Below, piece after piece: positions 19,729-20,260 of a DNA stretch of 20,260 bases. The first letter of the stretch is position 1; each line of letters begins with the position of its first letter. The stretch spans positions 1 to 20,260 of IMG/VR virus record IMGVR_UViG_3300046007_000402; one strand, 5' to 3'. Source of the stretch: a virus. Position numbers and translations under genes: made by a program. The notes below the pieces were generated by a model that saw only the letters and a list, made by a program, of their open reading frames with translations, was not told where the DNA came from and ran no database searches.

Positions 19729-19758
19729 AGTTTAAACACGAACTTATGTTCCTGTCAA
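19729..19758 (-). promoter_or_regulatory. Sigma70-type promoter candidate
   Basis: A perfect -35 TTGACA (19753-19758) is followed by an 18-base spacer and TAAACT (19729-19734; 4 of 6 to TATAAT). The -10 overlaps a GTTTAAAC octamer. A dyad TGTG-TAAA-CACA lies just upstream of the -35. Transcription would begin about 30-35 bases before the GTG start at 19688. Confidence 0.55.
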
Positions 19759-19952
19759 ATGTGTTTACACACTCTCTAAAATTTATACAAAAATTTATAT
19801 ATACCCCCCGGGGGTGAGACGATAGAAAAAGTTAGGGGGTCGATTCCTAGATGCGAACGTTGTGGTGTCCCTAAATAAATAAACAATGGGGAGGGGTGGT
19901 GGGATGAGAGGATTACAGCGTATGGGCAGGAGGGGGTGGTCAAGCGCTCGCA

Positions 19953-19975
19953 GGGGGGTGCCGGGTGGGTGGGGG
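19953..19975 (+). other. G-quadruplex motif
   Basis: Four G runs on the plus strand (GGGGGG, GGG, GGG, GGGGG) are separated by loops TGCC, T and T. This is a canonical G3+N1-7 pattern with very short loops, which favours a stable parallel quadruplex. More G runs lie upstream (19888-19903). Confidence 0.8.
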
Positions 19976-20018
19976 TCACGGATGGCGCTACAACGTGATG
20001 TGACGCTGTGTAAACGGA

Positions 20019-20069
20019 GTCAGTGATCAACTAACAACGAATGCATCTCGTCATCAATCAATCACTGAC
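20019..20069. repeat. Inverted repeat in the non-coding stretch
   Basis: Arms GTCAGTGAT (20019-20027) and ATCACTGAC (20061-20069) are exact inverted copies 33 bases apart. A second, 6-base pair, TACAAC (19989-19994) and GTTGTA (20073-20078), lies outside it. This could be a protein-binding pair or a cruciform; it lacks the T run of a terminator. Confidence 0.5.
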
Positions 20070-20089
20070 AATGTTGTACGTTGCCTAAC

Positions 20090-20260
20090 CTAGGCACTGC
20101 GTTTCCTTATCGGTGCTACGTTCTCTAGCAGTGTGAGATGCGACTTGAGTTCCTCTTTCAGTTTTTCAGTGTTGATCTCTTCCACTTTGGTCTCTACTTT
20201 GTCAGTGAACATACCGACTGCACGTCCCATCAGTTCCAGTGCTTTCAATTGAGTGCCCTC
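20090..20260 (-). CDS. terS: Terminase small subunit (C-terminal part; start beyond window)
   Basis: The 56 visible codons end at TAG (20090-20092) and run off the right edge. They contain QLKALELMGRAVGMFTDKVE, which matches the C-terminal signature (LKALELLGKxxGMFxDKVE) of Terminase_2-type small subunits as I recall it. The rest is helical (KVEEINTEKLKEELKSHLTL) and ends IRKRSA. The small subunit recognises phage DNA and hands it to the large subunit encoded at 17752-19248. The two are separated by the 350-base stretch and two small genes. The N-terminal DNA-binding domain is not in the window. Confidence 0.82.
   Translation of the reverse strand, partial: EGTQLKALELMGRAVGMFTDKVETKVEEINTEKLKEELKSHLTLLENVAPIRKRSA

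Larger units (their letters stand above)
3827..19737. repeat. Dispersed octamer palindrome GTTTAAAC, nine exact copies
   Basis: Exact copies lie at 3827, 6418, 9046, 11983, 13289, 15199, 16284, 17455 and 19730 (first base of each). About 0.3 are expected in 20 kb. Seven lie inside genes in two reading phases (TTT-AAA or TTA-AAC codons), one flanks the capsid terminator and one overlaps a promoter. All nine are preceded by A or T on the plus strand. Gaps are 1.1-2.9 kb. None is seen left of 3827. Confidence 0.85.
19740..20089. other. 350-base non-coding control stretch between terminase genes
   Basis: No convincing gene is seen. An 84-codon minus-strand frame here is C/P/H-rich and lacks a ribosome site. 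The plus strand is G-rich at 19888-19980, including a G-quadruplex motif. There is an AT-rich block (19777-19803) next to CCCCCGGGGG (19805-19814). Inverted repeats lie at 20019-20069 and the octamer GTGTAAAC occurs twice (once at 20008-20015). The stretch separates the small terminase gene from the rest, so a packaging or control role is plausible. Confidence 0.7.

Noticed and set aside
19805-19814. CCCCCGGGGG as a terminator
   Set aside because: The palindrome has no loop and is followed by mixed AT sequence rather than a T run.
19776-20030. 84-codon minus-strand frame in the non-coding stretch
   Set aside because: Composition is Pro/His/Ser-rich, caused by the C-rich strand; no ribosome site and no plausible fold.

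Overview
The window is a stretch of the late (virion morphogenesis) region of a tailed dsDNA bacteriophage. Every supported gene lies on the minus strand, so it reads from right to left. Terminase, portal, co-chaperonin, scaffold and major capsid genes follow each other in canonical order, then come connector and tail-fibre genes. No tail tube, sheath, tape-measure or baseplate genes are seen. With a ~795-residue portal and two adaptor-type proteins, a short-tailed (podovirus-like) virion is the best guess. The host cannot be read from the sequence. Many of the small protein types resemble, from memory, those of uncultured aquatic phages (low confidence). No tRNA, rRNA, integrase, insertion sequence or CRISPR array was seen.

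Layout in transcription order. (1) 20260-20090: C-terminal end of a terminase small subunit. (2) 20089-19740: a 350-base non-coding stretch with a G-quadruplex motif on the plus strand, inverted repeats, an AT-rich block and a promoter candidate. (3) 19688-17752: a small helical protein, a LexA-type winged-helix protein and the large terminase. (4) 17739-12024: portal, a 56-aa protein, a GroES-like co-chaperonin, scaffold, a hypothetical protein, a putative cement protein and a Mu-type major capsid protein, closed by a strong terminator at 11991-12022. (5) 11881-9422: structural beta-rich protein, a 58-aa protein, two tandem paralogous surface proteins and a GT-A glycosyltransferase. (6) 9422-6540: eleven very short, mostly Lys/Arg/Gly-rich genes, packed end to end. 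Four end in the same C-terminal peptide (…ADG(C/I)AxRGKT…) and a fifth carries a degenerate internal copy. (7) 6543-3941: two adaptor/connector-like proteins, a zinc-ribbon protein and small conserved proteins. (8) 3929-1: tail-fibre module with a 15-copy repeat protein and a glycine-rich tip protein; a last gene runs off the left edge.

The genes are almost gapless and are joined by ATGA, GTGA and TAATG overlaps, which suggests translational coupling. Only two gaps are long enough for control regions: 20089-19740 and 12023-11882. Seven short genes were recovered by reading the gaps and edges by hand: 20090-20260, 15210-15380, 11121-11297, 7599-7775, 6739-6915, the re-started 8007-8195, and the partial gene 1-229.

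The two most unusual signals are the alternating family of small proteins with a shared C-terminal tag (7184-8904) and nine exact copies of the octamer palindrome GTTTAAAC spread over 16 kb, where about 0.3 are expected by chance.
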